From: Streptomyces maremycinicus
GTDB lineage: Bacteria; Actinomycetota; Actinomycetes; Streptomycetales; Streptomycetaceae
Assembly: GCF_001184025.1 (NCBI RefSeq)
Contig: NZ_BBYG01000008.1
Span: 372,001 to 436,000, forward strand
DNA: 64,000 nucleotides
Reading direction: 5' to 3'
Shown here: piece after piece, positions 9,337 through 18,301 of the stretch
Numbering within the stretch: the first letter of the stretch is position 1
How the letters are laid out: the number at the start of each line of letters is the position of its first letter
Program-made: the position numbers and the translations under genes
Notes under the pieces: model-generated
What the model saw: only the letters and a program-made list of their open reading frames with translations
What the model was told of the DNA's origin: nothing
The model's database searches: none

Positions 9337-10131
9337 ATGCACGGGCCCACGCCGCCTGCCCCCCTGCCCACCGACCGGCTCCAGTTCGCGATGCCGCCGA
9401 TGCACGACTCGGTGGAGGACGAGCGCCGACACCGCAAGGAACGGCTGGCGGGCGCGGTGCGCATCTTCGGGCGTCTCGGCTTCGAGGACGGCGTCTCGGG
9501 ACACATCACCGCACGCGACCCGGAGTTCGACGACTGCTTCTGGGTCAACCCGTTCGGAATGCCCTTCAAGCACATCACCGTCAGCGACCTGGTGCTGGCC
9601 AACGCCGAAGGACAGGTGATCGAGGGCCGCTACCACGTCAACCAGGCCGCCTTCACCGTGCACGCCCAGGTCCACGCGGCCCGCCCGGACGTCGTCGCGG
9701 TCGCCCACTGTCACTCGGTGCACGGCCGCGCCCTCGCCGCGCTCGGCGAGCTGCTCGACCCGATCACCCAGGAGAGCTGCGCCTTCTACGAGGACCACGC
9801 GCTCTACGACGCCTATACCGGTGTGGCCGTCGACGCGGGCGAGGGACGGCGTATCGCGTCCGCGCTCGGCTCCCGCAAGGCGCTGGTGCTGCGCAACCAC
9901 GGGCTGCTGACGGTCGGCGACTCGGTGGACGCGGCCGCCTGGTGGTTCCTGTCGATGGAACGCTCCAGCCAGGTCCAGCTGACCGCGCGGGCGGCGGGCC
10001 GGCCCGTCCTGATCGACCACCGGGCGGCGGTCGCGACCCGGGAACAGCTCGGCGGCGACCTCGTCGCGTGGATCAACTACCAGCCGCTGTGGCAGGACAT
10101 CAGCCGGAGCGAGCCGGACCTGCTGAGCTGA
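9337..10131 (+). CDS. Class II aldolase/adducin-family protein
   Basis: A 264-residue zinc aldolase-fold enzyme. Family motifs: GVSGHITARDP (substrate phosphate/carboxylate region), the zinc-site His pair in VAHCHSVHGRAL, and the third ligand in LRNHGLLTVGDSVDAA. Relatives include fuculose-phosphate aldolase and decarboxylating aldolases; the adducin-like branch with an N-terminal extension such as this one often has unknown substrates. Start ATG at 9337 is fixed by GGAGG 5 nt upstream. It stands alone; the LysR gene converges on it with 7 bp between the stops. Confidence 0.85.
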   Translation: MHGPTPPAPLPTDRLQFAMPPMHDSVEDERRHRKERLAGAVRIFGRLGFEDGVSGHITARDPEFDDCFWVNPFGMPFKHITVSDLVLANAEGQVIEGRYHVNQAAFTVHAQVHAARPDVVAVAHCHSVHGRALAALGELLDPITQESCAFYEDHALYDAYTGVAVDAGEGRRIASALGSRKALVLRNHGLLTVGDSVDAAAWWFLSMERSSQVQLTARAAGRPVLIDHRAAVATREQLGGDLVAWINYQPLWQDISRSEPDLLS

Positions 10132-10138
10132 GCGGGAT

Positions 10139-11086
10139 TCAGTGCGGGAGCACCCAGTCCGGCGTCCAGGTGCCGGGGACGTCGTGGCCGGGCGTCGTGG
10201 CGGCGAGGTGGGCACGGAGGGTGGCCAGCGCCGGGTGGGGGTTGTCGCGGTGCCACAGGAGCGAGTGCGGGTAGACGGGCGTCGGGTCGGTCACCGGGAT
10301 GCGGCGCAGGCCGTGGCCGGCGGGCCAGATCAGGCGGGTCTGCCCGCCCATGAAGGTGGCCAGCGCCGGGGTGTCGGCGATGGTGTCGAGGAGGGCGTCG
10401 GAGCCGAAGTTGGGGCCGGTCGCCTCGATCGTCAGACCGAACTCGGCGACGAGGTCGTCGTAGTAGGCCGCCCACTCGGTACCGGGGACGATGCCGGGCA
10501 TCCAGATCCGGTGTCCGGCGAGCCGGGCCACGGGAACCGACCGGGCACCCGCCAGCGCGTGGGCGGGGCCGGTGAGCAGTTCGAGCGACTCGTCCAGCAC
10601 CCGGAGGGAGGCGATGTCCTCCGGTAGCGGCCGGCCGGGCACGGCGACCGCACGGAAGGACGCGTCGATCGCACCGGACCGGATGGCGGCGACCGCCGTC
10701 TCGATGTCGAACAGCGTCATCACGTCGAGCTCGATGTCGGGATGCGTGCGATGGAAGCCGCGCATCAGGCCCGACGCCGCGCTGCGCGAGGTGAGCACGT
10801 CGACGCGCAGCGGACGGCGGCCGGTGCGCACGGACGCCACCGCGCGCTCGGCGACCCGCAGCAGTTCCCGCGCGTGGGGCAGGAACGCCTGCCCGTCGAT
10901 GGTGAGCTCGGCACCGCGCGCGGTGCGGGTGAACAGCCGCACGCCGAGCTTGCGCTCCAGCACGGCGATCCGCTTGGAGACCGCCTGCTGGGTGACCGTC
11001 AGCTCGGCGGCGGCCTCCTGGAACCGTCCGGCGTCGGCGGCGGCGACGAAGGTCCGCACGGTATCGAGGTCCAGGCCGATGTCCAT
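10139..11086 (-). CDS. LysR-family transcriptional regulator
   Basis: A 315-residue regulator: winged HTH at residues ~3-62 (LDTVRTFVAAADAGRFQEAA...VTQQAVSKRIAVLERKLGVRLF) and a periplasmic-binding-like effector domain after residue ~90. I start it at ATG 11086, where the LysR N-terminus begins; the longer reading frame only adds an unrelated leader. It is divergent from an MFS transporter, the classic LysR layout, and an inverted repeat (ACAACC-N3-GGTTGT) lies 19 bp upstream of its start, so it probably controls itself and the transporter in answer to a small molecule. Confidence 0.9.
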   Translation of the reverse strand: MDIGLDLDTVRTFVAAADAGRFQEAAAELTVTQQAVSKRIAVLERKLGVRLFTRTARGAELTIDGQAFLPHARELLRVAERAVASVRTGRRPLRVDVLTSRSAASGLMRGFHRTHPDIELDVMTLFDIETAVAAIRSGAIDASFRAVAVPGRPLPEDIASLRVLDESLELLTGPAHALAGARSVPVARLAGHRIWMPGIVPGTEWAAYYDDLVAEFGLTIEATGPNFGSDALLDTIADTPALATFMGGQTRLIWPAGHGLRRIPVTDPTPVYPHSLLWHRDNPHPALATLRAHLAATTPGHDVPGTWTPDWVLPH

Positions 11087-11104
11087 GCCGACCAGCCTAG
11101 GGTC

Positions 11105-11119
11105 ACAACCGATGGTTGT
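11105..11119. promoter_or_regulatory. Candidate LysR operator
   Basis: ACAACCGATGGTTGT is a 6-bp-arm inverted repeat with a 3-bp spacer in the 166-bp divergent region between the LysR gene and the MFS transporter; size and place suit a LysR recognition half. Confidence 0.45.
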
Positions 11120-11252
11120 GGGTTGGTGGCCTTGCGGTTGTTTGATCCCCACGTCGAAAGCCCGCTTTGATGCATCCGATCGCGCATCGGTTGTGCGGCC
11201 GGGTGTCGCGCGGTCGGGCGCCGTGCGGACGGGTGACGAGGGGGCGGCGGGC

Positions 11253-12605
11253 ATGAGGAAGAGGTACCAGCGGACATCTCGGCTCGGGCCTCGGCTCGGA
11301 CAGCGGCTCGGGCGTCGGCTCGGACACCGGCTCGGACGTCCGTCGGGGCGGCGGCCGGGACGTCAGCCGGGACGTCGGCTGGGGCGGCCGTTCGGGTGGC
11401 TCTGGGGAGCGTACGGGACCAGCGCGCTCGGCACCTGGCTGGCCTTCGGCGCGTTCCCGCTGATCGCCATCCAGGTGCTGCACGCCGGACCGGCCGAGGT
11501 CGCCGCGCTCTCCTCCGTGGGAGCCGCGGTGGGCGCGGTGGTGGCGCTGCCGCTCGGCCCGTGGGTGGAGTTCCGCCGCAAGCGGCCCGTGCTGATCGCC
11601 ACGGACCTGGTGCGGTGCGCGGCACTGCTGACGGTCCCCGCCGCGTTCGCGCTCGACGCGCTCACCTTCCTCCAGCTCCTGCTGGTCTCGATCGTCGTCG
11701 CCGCGGCCGACATCACCTTCCGCGCCGCCTCCGGCGCGTACCTGAAGACGCTGCTGCCGGCCGAGGACCTGCTCGTCGCCAACGCCCGGTTCGAGTCCAC
11801 GGCCTGGACGACCACGATCATCGGACCGCCGCTGGGCGGCGCGGCGAGCGGTCTGCTCGGCCCGGTGGCGACCGTGGTGGCCGACGCGGTCAGCTACCTG
11901 CTCTCGGCCCTCGGCATCCGCGCCATGGGCGGCCACGAGCCGCCGCCCGAACGCCGGGAGGCCGCCCGCCCGCGGGCCCGGGACCTGCTCGACGGCTGGC
12001 GGTACATCCTCGCCGACGCGACACTGCGACCGCTGTTCCACAACACCGCCCTGTTCAACGGCCTGGTGATGGCGACCCAGCCGCTGCTCGCCGTCCTGAT
12101 GCTCGGCAGGCTCGGCTTCGCGCCCTGGCAGTACGGCCTCGCCTTCGCCGCGCCCTCGATCGCCGGACTGCTCGGTTCGCGGCTGGCCCGACCGCTCGTC
12201 ACCCGGTTCGGGCAGCACCCGGTCCTCGTCGTGTCCGGGGCGCTGCGCGCGATCTGGCCGGTCGGCCTGGCGTTCCTCGGGCCGGGCGTCGGCGGGCTGC
12301 TGCTGGTGACCGGCGTCGAGTTCGGACTCATTCTCTGCTGCGGGGTCTTCAACCCGGTCTGCGCCGCCTACCGCCTCGAACGCACCCCGACCGGCCGGGT
12401 CACCCGCACCCTGACCGCCTGGACGGTGACGACCAAGGCCACGACCGCTCTCCTGACGGCTCTGTGGGGCGTGCTGGGCGGCCTGCTCGGCCTCCGTACC
12501 GCCATCGGCCTGGCCGGGGTGCTCCTGCTGGCGACCCCCCTGCTGCTTCCGTGGCCCGACCGCGCGCCACGGCACGAGCCCGCCCCGGCCCGCAGCCGCA
12601 CCTGA
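11253..12605 (+). CDS. Major facilitator superfamily transporter
   Basis: A ~450-residue integral membrane protein of the MFS_3 / enterobactin-exporter-like type. From residue ~48 there are about 12 hydrophobic helices; the loop 2-3 motif WVEFRRKRPVLIATDLVR follows helix 2, and the second half begins near FHNTALFNGLVMATQ. It likely exports a small hydrophobic compound. The start is uncertain: ATG 11253 gives a 45-residue Arg/Gly-rich N-terminus made of RLG repeats coded by a degenerate minisatellite (11280-11390), which is not a family feature. The cluster with a divergent LysR gene suggests inducible export. Confidence 0.8.
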   Translation: MRKRYQRTSRLGPRLGQRLGRRLGHRLGRPSGRRPGRQPGRRLGRPFGWLWGAYGTSALGTWLAFGAFPLIAIQVLHAGPAEVAALSSVGAAVGAVVALPLGPWVEFRRKRPVLIATDLVRCAALLTVPAAFALDALTFLQLLLVSIVVAAADITFRAASGAYLKTLLPAEDLLVANARFESTAWTTTIIGPPLGGAASGLLGPVATVVADAVSYLLSALGIRAMGGHEPPPERREAARPRARDLLDGWRYILADATLRPLFHNTALFNGLVMATQPLLAVLMLGRLGFAPWQYGLAFAAPSIAGLLGSRLARPLVTRFGQHPVLVVSGALRAIWPVGLAFLGPGVGGLLLVTGVEFGLILCCGVFNPVCAAYRLERTPTGRVTRTLTAWTVTTKATTALLTALWGVLGGLLGLRTAIGLAGVLLLATPLLLPWPDRAPRHEPAPARSRT

Positions 12606-12726
12606 CCGGCCCACACCTGACCCGCAGCCGCACTTGACCCGCCCACAGCCGGCCCGCAGCCGCACCTGACCCACACACACCTGACCCACACACACCTGAC
12701 CCGCACACACCTGACCCGCAGCCACC
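12606..12726. repeat. 15-bp tandem repeat after the MFS gene
   Basis: Units of CCTGACCCRCACACA repeat with exact 15-bp period at 12665-12724, preceded by more diverged copies. Non-coding. Confidence 0.75.
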
Positions 12727-12767
12727 CCACTCCGCCCCCGCACCTTCCGGGACCGGCCGGGCGCGCC

Positions 12768-13691
12768 CTAGAAACCGCGCAGGACGACCGCCTTCGTCCG
12801 GGCGAACTCCTCGTCCGTGAGCACCCCGTCCCGGTGCAGCTCGCCCAACTCGCGCAGGCGGCGCAGCAGTACGTCGTGGTGGTCGGCCGGGGGCGGGACG
12901 GCCGCCGCGGGCCCGCGCCCGCGGGCCACGTCCCCGTACTCGCGCTCCTGCCCGCCGTCGCCCTCGCCCCGCGTACCCGTACGGGCGGAGGGGTGCGGGA
13001 GCCGCGCGGTCACCGCGGTCGCGACCAGGGCCGTCAGCAGGTCGCGGCTCACGTTCCCCCACAGGTCCAGGGCGTACGGGTCCTTCTCGGCCGGGAGCTT
13101 CGAGAACACCGTCTCCCGGGTCACGAACCGCAGGAAGCCGTCCTCGTAGCCGGAGTTGGGCAGCCATTCGACCCGTACGACATCGCCGACGTTGATCACG
13201 CGCGGGCCCGTCGCCCGCTTCACCCGGTCCGAGGTGTCCGCCCAGTCGATGCGCACCTGGGTGCCGTCGAAGGAGACGGTGCCGTCGGAGGAACGCACGG
13301 AGACCGGGACCGGCGGACCCGGCAGGAGGTAGGCCTTGGTCGGTTCGCCCGGGATCTGGTCGAGCAGCAGCGCGTGCCGGATCTCCTCGGCGAGGTACTC
13401 GGCGATCCCGGAGCGGTCCACGTCCACGACGAGCCGGTACGGATCGGCCGGGTCCGGCAGCCGGCCGCCGGTCGCGTGCAGCAGCGGGTCGGCCCCCTCG
13501 CGCAGCCGCATCCGCAGCCGCCCTCGCTTGCGTTCGGGCTCGTAGACGACCCCGGCGACCGCTTCCAGCGGCACGGTGATCTCCCCGTACGTCTGCCGGA
13601 ACAACGGTACGGAGCGGTGGAGTCCGGGGGTGATCCTGACCGATGTGCCGTCGAAGGCCCAGGTCCCGTCACGCTGGATGATCTCGGCCAT
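12768..13691 (-). CDS. DUF4429 protein with C-terminal SHOCT domain
   Basis: A 307-residue protein with two DUF4429-type repeats: residues ~1-100 (GTWAFDGTSVRITPG...) and ~130-200 (DGTVSFDGTQVRIDWAD...). The repeated W/SFDGTxVRI core shows the duplication. The last ~35 residues (LRRLRELGELHRDGVLTDEEFARTKAVVL) are a SHOCT domain, a short helical hairpin thought to help oligomerisation or membrane-protein handling. No catalytic site is visible. Monocistronic, converging with the MFS gene. Confidence 0.85.
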   Translation of the reverse strand: MAEIIQRDGTWAFDGTSVRITPGLHRSVPLFRQTYGEITVPLEAVAGVVYEPERKRGRLRMRLREGADPLLHATGGRLPDPADPYRLVVDVDRSGIAEYLAEEIRHALLLDQIPGEPTKAYLLPGPPVPVSVRSSDGTVSFDGTQVRIDWADTSDRVKRATGPRVINVGDVVRVEWLPNSGYEDGFLRFVTRETVFSKLPAEKDPYALDLWGNVSRDLLTALVATAVTARLPHPSARTGTRGEGDGGQEREYGDVARGRGPAAAVPPPADHHDVLLRRLRELGELHRDGVLTDEEFARTKAVVLRGF

Positions 13692-13892
13692 ACGGAAATT
13701 CTCGCAGCCGGGTCAACACGGCCCGGCCCGCTTCACCCGCGCTGACCAGACCTGCCGGGAACCAGGGGTGTGCCGTAGGGCACAATTCGCTGTCATTGCG
13801 GGGGAGTTGTTCACAGTGCGGCGGCCGGGATCCGGACAGGGTCCCCAGAGGGTCGCCATCCGATCGGGTCGTGGGGAAGGCGGGCGTCGGAC

Positions 13893-15182
13893 ATGGCGGT
13901 GCAGGAGGCGAGACAGGGCACGGAGTCGAGCAGGGGGCCCGGCGTCCACGAAGGCGGCTGTACCTGCGGGGACTGCCCGCACGGGGCCCGCGCGGGACAC
14001 CGTCGTGCGGTGGCCGAGTTCCTGGTGCAGCGCGACGGGTTCGCGGCCGGGCACGGTCTGCCGGCCGCTGTCGCCCACTCCGTCTCCGCCTCCCGCCAAT
14101 GGGTCTCCGAGGAGCTCACCCAGTCCGCGGAGCTCGTCGCCGAACGCGGCCGCGCCGAGGGCGACGCCTGGCTGTCCCGGCTGTGGCTCCGCACCGCGGT
14201 CACCGTATGGGTGTCGGTCGTGGCCCTGCTGCTGGTGCAGTCGCTGACCGCCATCGGCGCGGGCTGGACCGACGCCCGCACCGCCGGGCTCCTCGCCGCC
14301 CTGGTCGTCGCCGGCGCGCTGACCGCCGCCTCCTGGTTCCACCGGGCGCGCGGCGGGGCGCTCGCCCCCGTGATCGGCGAGGACAACCGCCTCTCCACCT
14401 CCCGTGCGGTCGCCGTCGCCTGGGTGCTGCTGGTGGCCTACGCGGTGCTGGTCCTGGTGGGCCGGCTCGCCGCCGCCTCCGGCCACGCCGAACGCGACGC
14501 CCTGCTCGCCGGGCTCGACCTCGCCCGCGGCGCCGGTGTGGTGACCGTCCTCGCCGTCGTCTGCGGGATCGCCGTGCTGGTGCGCCGGGTGGTCGGCCTG
14601 CGCGTCCTCGGCCAGCGGCTCCAGAAGGTCCGCGCCGACCGCCCCCGGGCCGCCGACCTGCTGACCGACGACGCCGGCCGCGGCACCTTCGCCGACATCC
14701 AGTACGTCGTGATCGGCGCCGTCGCCCTCGTGTTCGCCGCGGTCCGGCTGGCCCGCCGCCCCGACCAGCTGCCCGACCTGCCCTGGGGCCTGGCGGTGGT
14801 GGTCCTGGTCTCGGCCGCGACCTACCTGGCCGGCAAGTACGCGGAGGGCGGACGCCCCGTCATCCTCTCCGTCGTCCGCTCCCGCGAGGCCGGCGACCTC
14901 GACGCCCCGATCCGCACCGGCGACGACATCGAGATCCGCGGCGCCGGATTCGTCCCGCCCGGCGCCCAGACCGCCGACCGGCTCTCCCGCATGGTCGTCC
15001 GCATCGGCCCGGTCCATGTCCATGTCCCCCTCGTGCCGGTCACCGGCGGTTTCAGCAACCCCACCGACGCGGTCCTCACCGTCCCCGTCCCGGCGGACGT
15101 GGAACCGGGCCGGGTGGACGTACAGGTCGTCACGGCCGCGGGCGCGGAGACGAACCGGTACGCGATCGACGTCACGGACTGA
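13893..15182 (+). CDS. Multi-pass membrane protein with C-terminal IPT/TIG-like domain
   Basis: A 429-residue membrane protein of unknown role. A Cys/His cluster near the N-terminus (CTCGDCPHG) could bind a metal. About six membrane helices lie between residues ~110 and ~315 (VTVWVSVVALLLVQSL, AVAVAWVLLVAYAVLVLVG, and so on). The last ~110 residues form a beta-rich domain (DDIEIRGAGFVPPGAQT...VDVQVVTAAG) whose pattern is that of IPT/TIG immunoglobulin-like folds. GGAAGG lies 12 nt before ATG 13893. The 201 bp before it hold nothing I recognise. Confidence 0.65.
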   Translation: MAVQEARQGTESSRGPGVHEGGCTCGDCPHGARAGHRRAVAEFLVQRDGFAAGHGLPAAVAHSVSASRQWVSEELTQSAELVAERGRAEGDAWLSRLWLRTAVTVWVSVVALLLVQSLTAIGAGWTDARTAGLLAALVVAGALTAASWFHRARGGALAPVIGEDNRLSTSRAVAVAWVLLVAYAVLVLVGRLAAASGHAERDALLAGLDLARGAGVVTVLAVVCGIAVLVRRVVGLRVLGQRLQKVRADRPRAADLLTDDAGRGTFADIQYVVIGAVALVFAAVRLARRPDQLPDLPWGLAVVVLVSAATYLAGKYAEGGRPVILSVVRSREAGDLDAPIRTGDDIEIRGAGFVPPGAQTADRLSRMVVRIGPVHVHVPLVPVTGGFSNPTDAVLTVPVPADVEPGRVDVQVVTAAGAETNRYAIDVTD

Positions 15183-15475
15183 ACCGGCGGGCGACGACGG
15201 GCCGAGACGGTGGGCGACGACGGGCCGAGACGGTGGGCCGACGGGTGGGCCGACGGGTGGGCCGAGACGGTGGGCCGACGGGTGGGCCGAAGCGGTGGGC
15301 CGACGGCCAGGTCGAGGGCCGGGCCGTTGGGCGGCCGTTGGGCCGGAGTGAATTGATCGGGCGAAGTGAACCACCGGTTCCGAGAGCTCGCGCAAACAGT
15401 TGAGCGCACCCCCCATTTCGTACGTATGGTCTGTTGAGGGGTCCCACCACTCCGGGCGAGAGGCGGCTACGGGCG
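15183..15475. repeat. GC-rich minisatellite and promoter region of the DoxX gene
   Basis: From 15187 to ~15345 the sequence is made of variants of GGGCCGAGACGGT and GGGCCGACGGGT in 12-19 bp units. The remainder (15346-15475) is ordinary intergenic DNA with TATGGT at 15425-15430 as a weak -10 candidate for the DoxX gene. No gene is seen. Confidence 0.65.
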
Positions 15476-16012
15476 ATGACTCACGGCATGCGGACGGATA
15501 CCTATCCCCCCTATCTGGACGGCGGCGGCCGCGACTGGAGGGACACCGCCACCCGGTACGCCCTCCTTCCCCTGCGCATCTTCCTCGGCGTCACCTTCAT
15601 CTACGCCGGTCTCGACAAGCTCACCGACGGCGCCTTCCTGAAGGACAGCGGCGCCGGCTCGATCGGCGACACCATGCGGGCCGTCCGTGACTCCTCGGCC
15701 ATCCCGGCCCTGGTCGACATGGCGCTGAAGAGCCCCGTCGGCTTCGGCTACGCGATGGCCTTCGGTGAACTCGCCGTCGGCATCGGCACCCTGCTGGGTG
15801 TCCTCACCCGGCTCGCCGCGCTCGGCGGCGCGCTGATCTCGCTCAGCCTGTGGCTGACCGTGAGCTGGGCCTCGGACCCGTACTACTACGGCAACGACCT
15901 CGCCTACCTGATGGCCTGGCTGCCCCTGGTCCTCGCCGGTGCCCCCGTCCTCTCCCTGGACGCCGCCTGGCGCTCCAGGCGACGACAACGAGCGGGCACC
16001 CGAGCCGCCTAG
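15476..16012 (+). CDS. DoxX-family membrane protein
   Basis: A 178-residue protein with four membrane helices: YALLPLRIFLGVTFIYAGLDKL is the DoxX signature, followed by GYAMAFGELAVGIGTLLGVL, LAALGGALISLSLWLTVSW and DLAYLMAWLPLVLAGAP. DoxX relatives include quinol-oxidase subunits and oxidative-stress proteins. I chose ATG 15476; a TTG at 15434 would add 14 residues without a better ribosome site. Nothing in the neighbourhood fixes its partner. Confidence 0.8.
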   Translation: MTHGMRTDTYPPYLDGGGRDWRDTATRYALLPLRIFLGVTFIYAGLDKLTDGAFLKDSGAGSIGDTMRAVRDSSAIPALVDMALKSPVGFGYAMAFGELAVGIGTLLGVLTRLAALGGALISLSLWLTVSWASDPYYYGNDLAYLMAWLPLVLAGAPVLSLDAAWRSRRRQRAGTRAA

Positions 16013-16202
16013 CGCCCACGCCCGACGGCCCTCACCTGCCACCTGACCGTGAGGTCGAGCCATCTCCGGCCGGACGATGGCTGCCGGTCGGGCGGCTCCA
16101 CCGGTAGTGGTGGCTGCCGGGTCGGCGGTCGGTCGGCAGGGCGGCCGGGGGCGATCGGCCGGGGCGGCCGGGGCAGAGGCAGCCGGGCAGCCGTGCCGTC
16201 GG

Positions 16203-16448
16203 TCAGGCGGTCGGGTCCGGGCCGGGGCCGGCCGGGGTGGTCCGGCGGGACCGGACCCGGCGTCTGCGTATGCTTCCCGCCACCGCGCCGGTCGCGCCCG
16301 CCAGGCAGAGGCCGGCCGAGACCACCGGGATCACCACGAACCACGGCGTCTCCCAGAGACCGCCCGCGTCACCCGCGTAGATGACGCCCGCGAGGGTGAA
16401 GAAGGCACCGGCGACCAGCCTGCCCGGCCGGAACTCATGACGCAGCAC
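16203..16448 (-). CDS. Small membrane protein with two transmembrane helices, coupled to the PspC gene
   Basis: An 81-residue protein: basic N-terminus, helix LVAGAFFTLAGVIYAG, helix WFVVIPVVSAGLCLAGATGAVAG, and a basic tail. GTG at 16448 overlaps the end of the upstream PspC gene by 14 bp, which suggests translational coupling and a joint role in the envelope. No family assignment. Confidence 0.7.
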   Translation of the reverse strand: MLRHEFRPGRLVAGAFFTLAGVIYAGDAGGLWETPWFVVIPVVSAGLCLAGATGAVAGSIRRRRVRSRRTTPAGPGPDPTA

Positions 16449-18123
16449 GGGCCACCTCCGCCTGTCCCACTCCGACCTGGAGGTCCAGGTCGATGGTCCC
16501 GCCGTCCTTGCCGCCCGAGACCGGCGACAGGGTCACCTCCTTGTGCTTGCCCGGCTGCACATCCACATCCTTCTCGTCGTCGCCCGGCAGCTGGATGTCC
16601 CCCAGCCCCACGTCGATCCTCACCTTCACGGTCACGTCCGGCGGGACGATCACCCGGAGCCGACCCGCCCCCACCTCCGCGTTGGTGCTCACCGTCTGCC
16701 CCTTCGCGAGTTCCAGCCGGGACAGGTCCAGGGTGCCGTCCCCGGTGCCCAGGTCGTAGTCCGGCCGTACGTCCGCCACCGCCGCCGGCTGCCACACCGT
16801 GTCGATCCAGCGCGTCCCGATGTCCTTGGGCAGGACGGCCGTACCGGCCAGCAAGCCCGCCGTGACGATCGCCAGGAACACCGACCCCGCGCCGGTCCGC
16901 CCCAGGAACGAGCTGACCGCGATGCCCACGCCGAGCACGATCAGCGCCGCCGCGAGCCCCGCCTGGAGGCTGGTGCCGAGCGGATGGTCGTCCCAGGTCA
17001 GCCGGGTGACGAGGCCGGCCGCGGCCGCGGCGAGCAGGAAGAGCCAGCCGCCGATCCAGCGCGGGCCGCGCGGCCCGGCGTACGGCTTGTGCGGGGCCCG
17101 TATGTCCTCGGGACGGCGCGTGTGGCCGGCGAGGTCGACGTCGATGGTCGCCGTGAAGTCCCGGGCGCGGGCGTCCCACGGGCCCCACAGATAGCCCGTG
17201 CCGCCGTCGTGCGTCCCGTCCTTGACGATGGGGTCGCGCCACCAGGAGGGGTAGGCGGAGGGGACGGGCGGCGCCTGGGCCTCCGGCGGGGCGTCGGCCA
17301 CGGCCTGCGCGGCCAACGGGTCGGAGTCCGAGGAGTCCCGGTGCCGTGACCAGTAGCCGGCGCCCGCGAGGAGGAAGGAGACGACGACGGCGAAGGCCAG
17401 CACGCTGCCGTTGTTCAGCATCGACAGGAACACCCCGCAGCCGACCAGCGCGAACAGCACGGCCGCGAGGGCCTGGCCGTCCACCCGGCCGGTCAGCAGC
17501 TTGCGCACCTCGTTCTGTTCGTCGTCGGAGTAGGGGACGAAGAGCCAGGCGAACCCGTAGAAGATGAGCCCGATGCCGCCGGTCGCGGAGAGCACGGCGA
17601 GCGTGATCCGGAAGATCACCGGGTCCATGTCGCACTGCCGCCCGAGGCCCGCGCACACCCCGGCGAGCACCTTGTGCTCGCGGTCCCGCCGGAGCCTGGG
17701 CAAAAGCCCGGCGGTCTCGGTCCCTCGCGGCGCCTGCGGCCCTCCGGGCCCCTGGCTTCCGCCCGGCCCCTGGCCCGCACCCGGCCCCCGGCCCGATGCC
17801 GCGTCCTCGGCTCCTGACCCGCCGCCGGTTCCCGTGCCGGTGCGGGCCGCCGCCGCGGCGGCGGTCGCGGCCTCGGTGGCCGCCTCGACCGCCGTCCTGC
17901 CGTCCGCGTCCGGGCCCGCCCCCGCCGACGGGCCGCGCCCCGAGACCCGTCCCTCTCCTTCCCCTCCTTCCCCTCCTTCTCCTTGTTCTCCGTGCGCGCC
18001 CGCCCGCTCGTGCGCGCGCGGTCCCTCACCCGCGGCGCCCCGGGCGCCGGAGGACGGGGCGGCCGCGTCGGACGCGGTGCCCCCGTCAGGCACGGCGTCC
18101 GCGGCGTGCTGGTGATCTGTCAT
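16435..18123 (-). CDS. PspC-domain membrane protein
   Basis: A 562-residue protein. Residues ~1-150 are low-complexity (Gly/Ala/Pro/Glu), then LRRDREHKVLAGVCAGLGRQCDMDPVIFRI opens a PspC domain with its membrane helix (LIFYGFAWLFVPY). Several further helices follow, and the C-terminal ~150 residues are a beta-rich toastrack-type domain (LSRLELAKGQTVSTNAEVGAGRLRV...). PspC proteins sense envelope stress. ATG 18123 starts the family-like N-terminus; the frame upstream is not coding. It is divergent from a sensor kinase that also begins with PspC, so the two probably work together. Confidence 0.85.
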   Translation of the reverse strand: MTDHQHAADAVPDGGTASDAAAPSSGARGAAGEGPRAHERAGAHGEQGEGGEGGEGEGRVSGRGPSAGAGPDADGRTAVEAATEAATAAAAAARTGTGTGGGSGAEDAASGRGPGAGQGPGGSQGPGGPQAPRGTETAGLLPRLRRDREHKVLAGVCAGLGRQCDMDPVIFRITLAVLSATGGIGLIFYGFAWLFVPYSDDEQNEVRKLLTGRVDGQALAAVLFALVGCGVFLSMLNNGSVLAFAVVVSFLLAGAGYWSRHRDSSDSDPLAAQAVADAPPEAQAPPVPSAYPSWWRDPIVKDGTHDGGTGYLWGPWDARARDFTATIDVDLAGHTRRPEDIRAPHKPYAGPRGPRWIGGWLFLLAAAAAGLVTRLTWDDHPLGTSLQAGLAAALIVLGVGIAVSSFLGRTGAGSVFLAIVTAGLLAGTAVLPKDIGTRWIDTVWQPAAVADVRPDYDLGTGDGTLDLSRLELAKGQTVSTNAEVGAGRLRVIVPPDVTVKVRIDVGLGDIQLPGDDEKDVDVQPGKHKEVTLSPVSGGKDGGTIDLDLQVGVGQAEVARAAS

Positions 18124-18164
18124 GAGTCCATGGTGGCGGGCGAGCCGCCCTCGCGGCAGTCGGA

Positions 18165-18270
18165 ATGACCCTGGTCGGACCCTGATATCGGCCCTGATCC
18201 GGGGCGGGGAGGCGTTCGACGGGCGAGGAACCGGGAGATCAGGGGCGTCTCGGGGGCGAACCCTGATGCC
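18165..18270. promoter_or_regulatory. Repeated CCCTGAT elements in the divergent PspC / sensor-kinase control region
   Basis: CCCTGAT occurs at 18180-18186, 18192-18198 and 18261-18267, in reverse (ATCAGGG) at 18238-18244, and as CCCTGGT at 18169-18175. Five copies of one heptamer in 100 bp between two divergent genes suggest a binding site, most simply for the LuxR-family regulator encoded next door. Confidence 0.5.
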
Positions 18271-18301
18271 CGGGACCGGCGCCCGTGTGACCATCGTTGG
18301 C

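Noticed and set aside
12602..12725. The 15-bp CCTGACCC repeats as a CRISPR array
   Set aside because: The units abut without spacers of unique sequence, and no cas genes are present.
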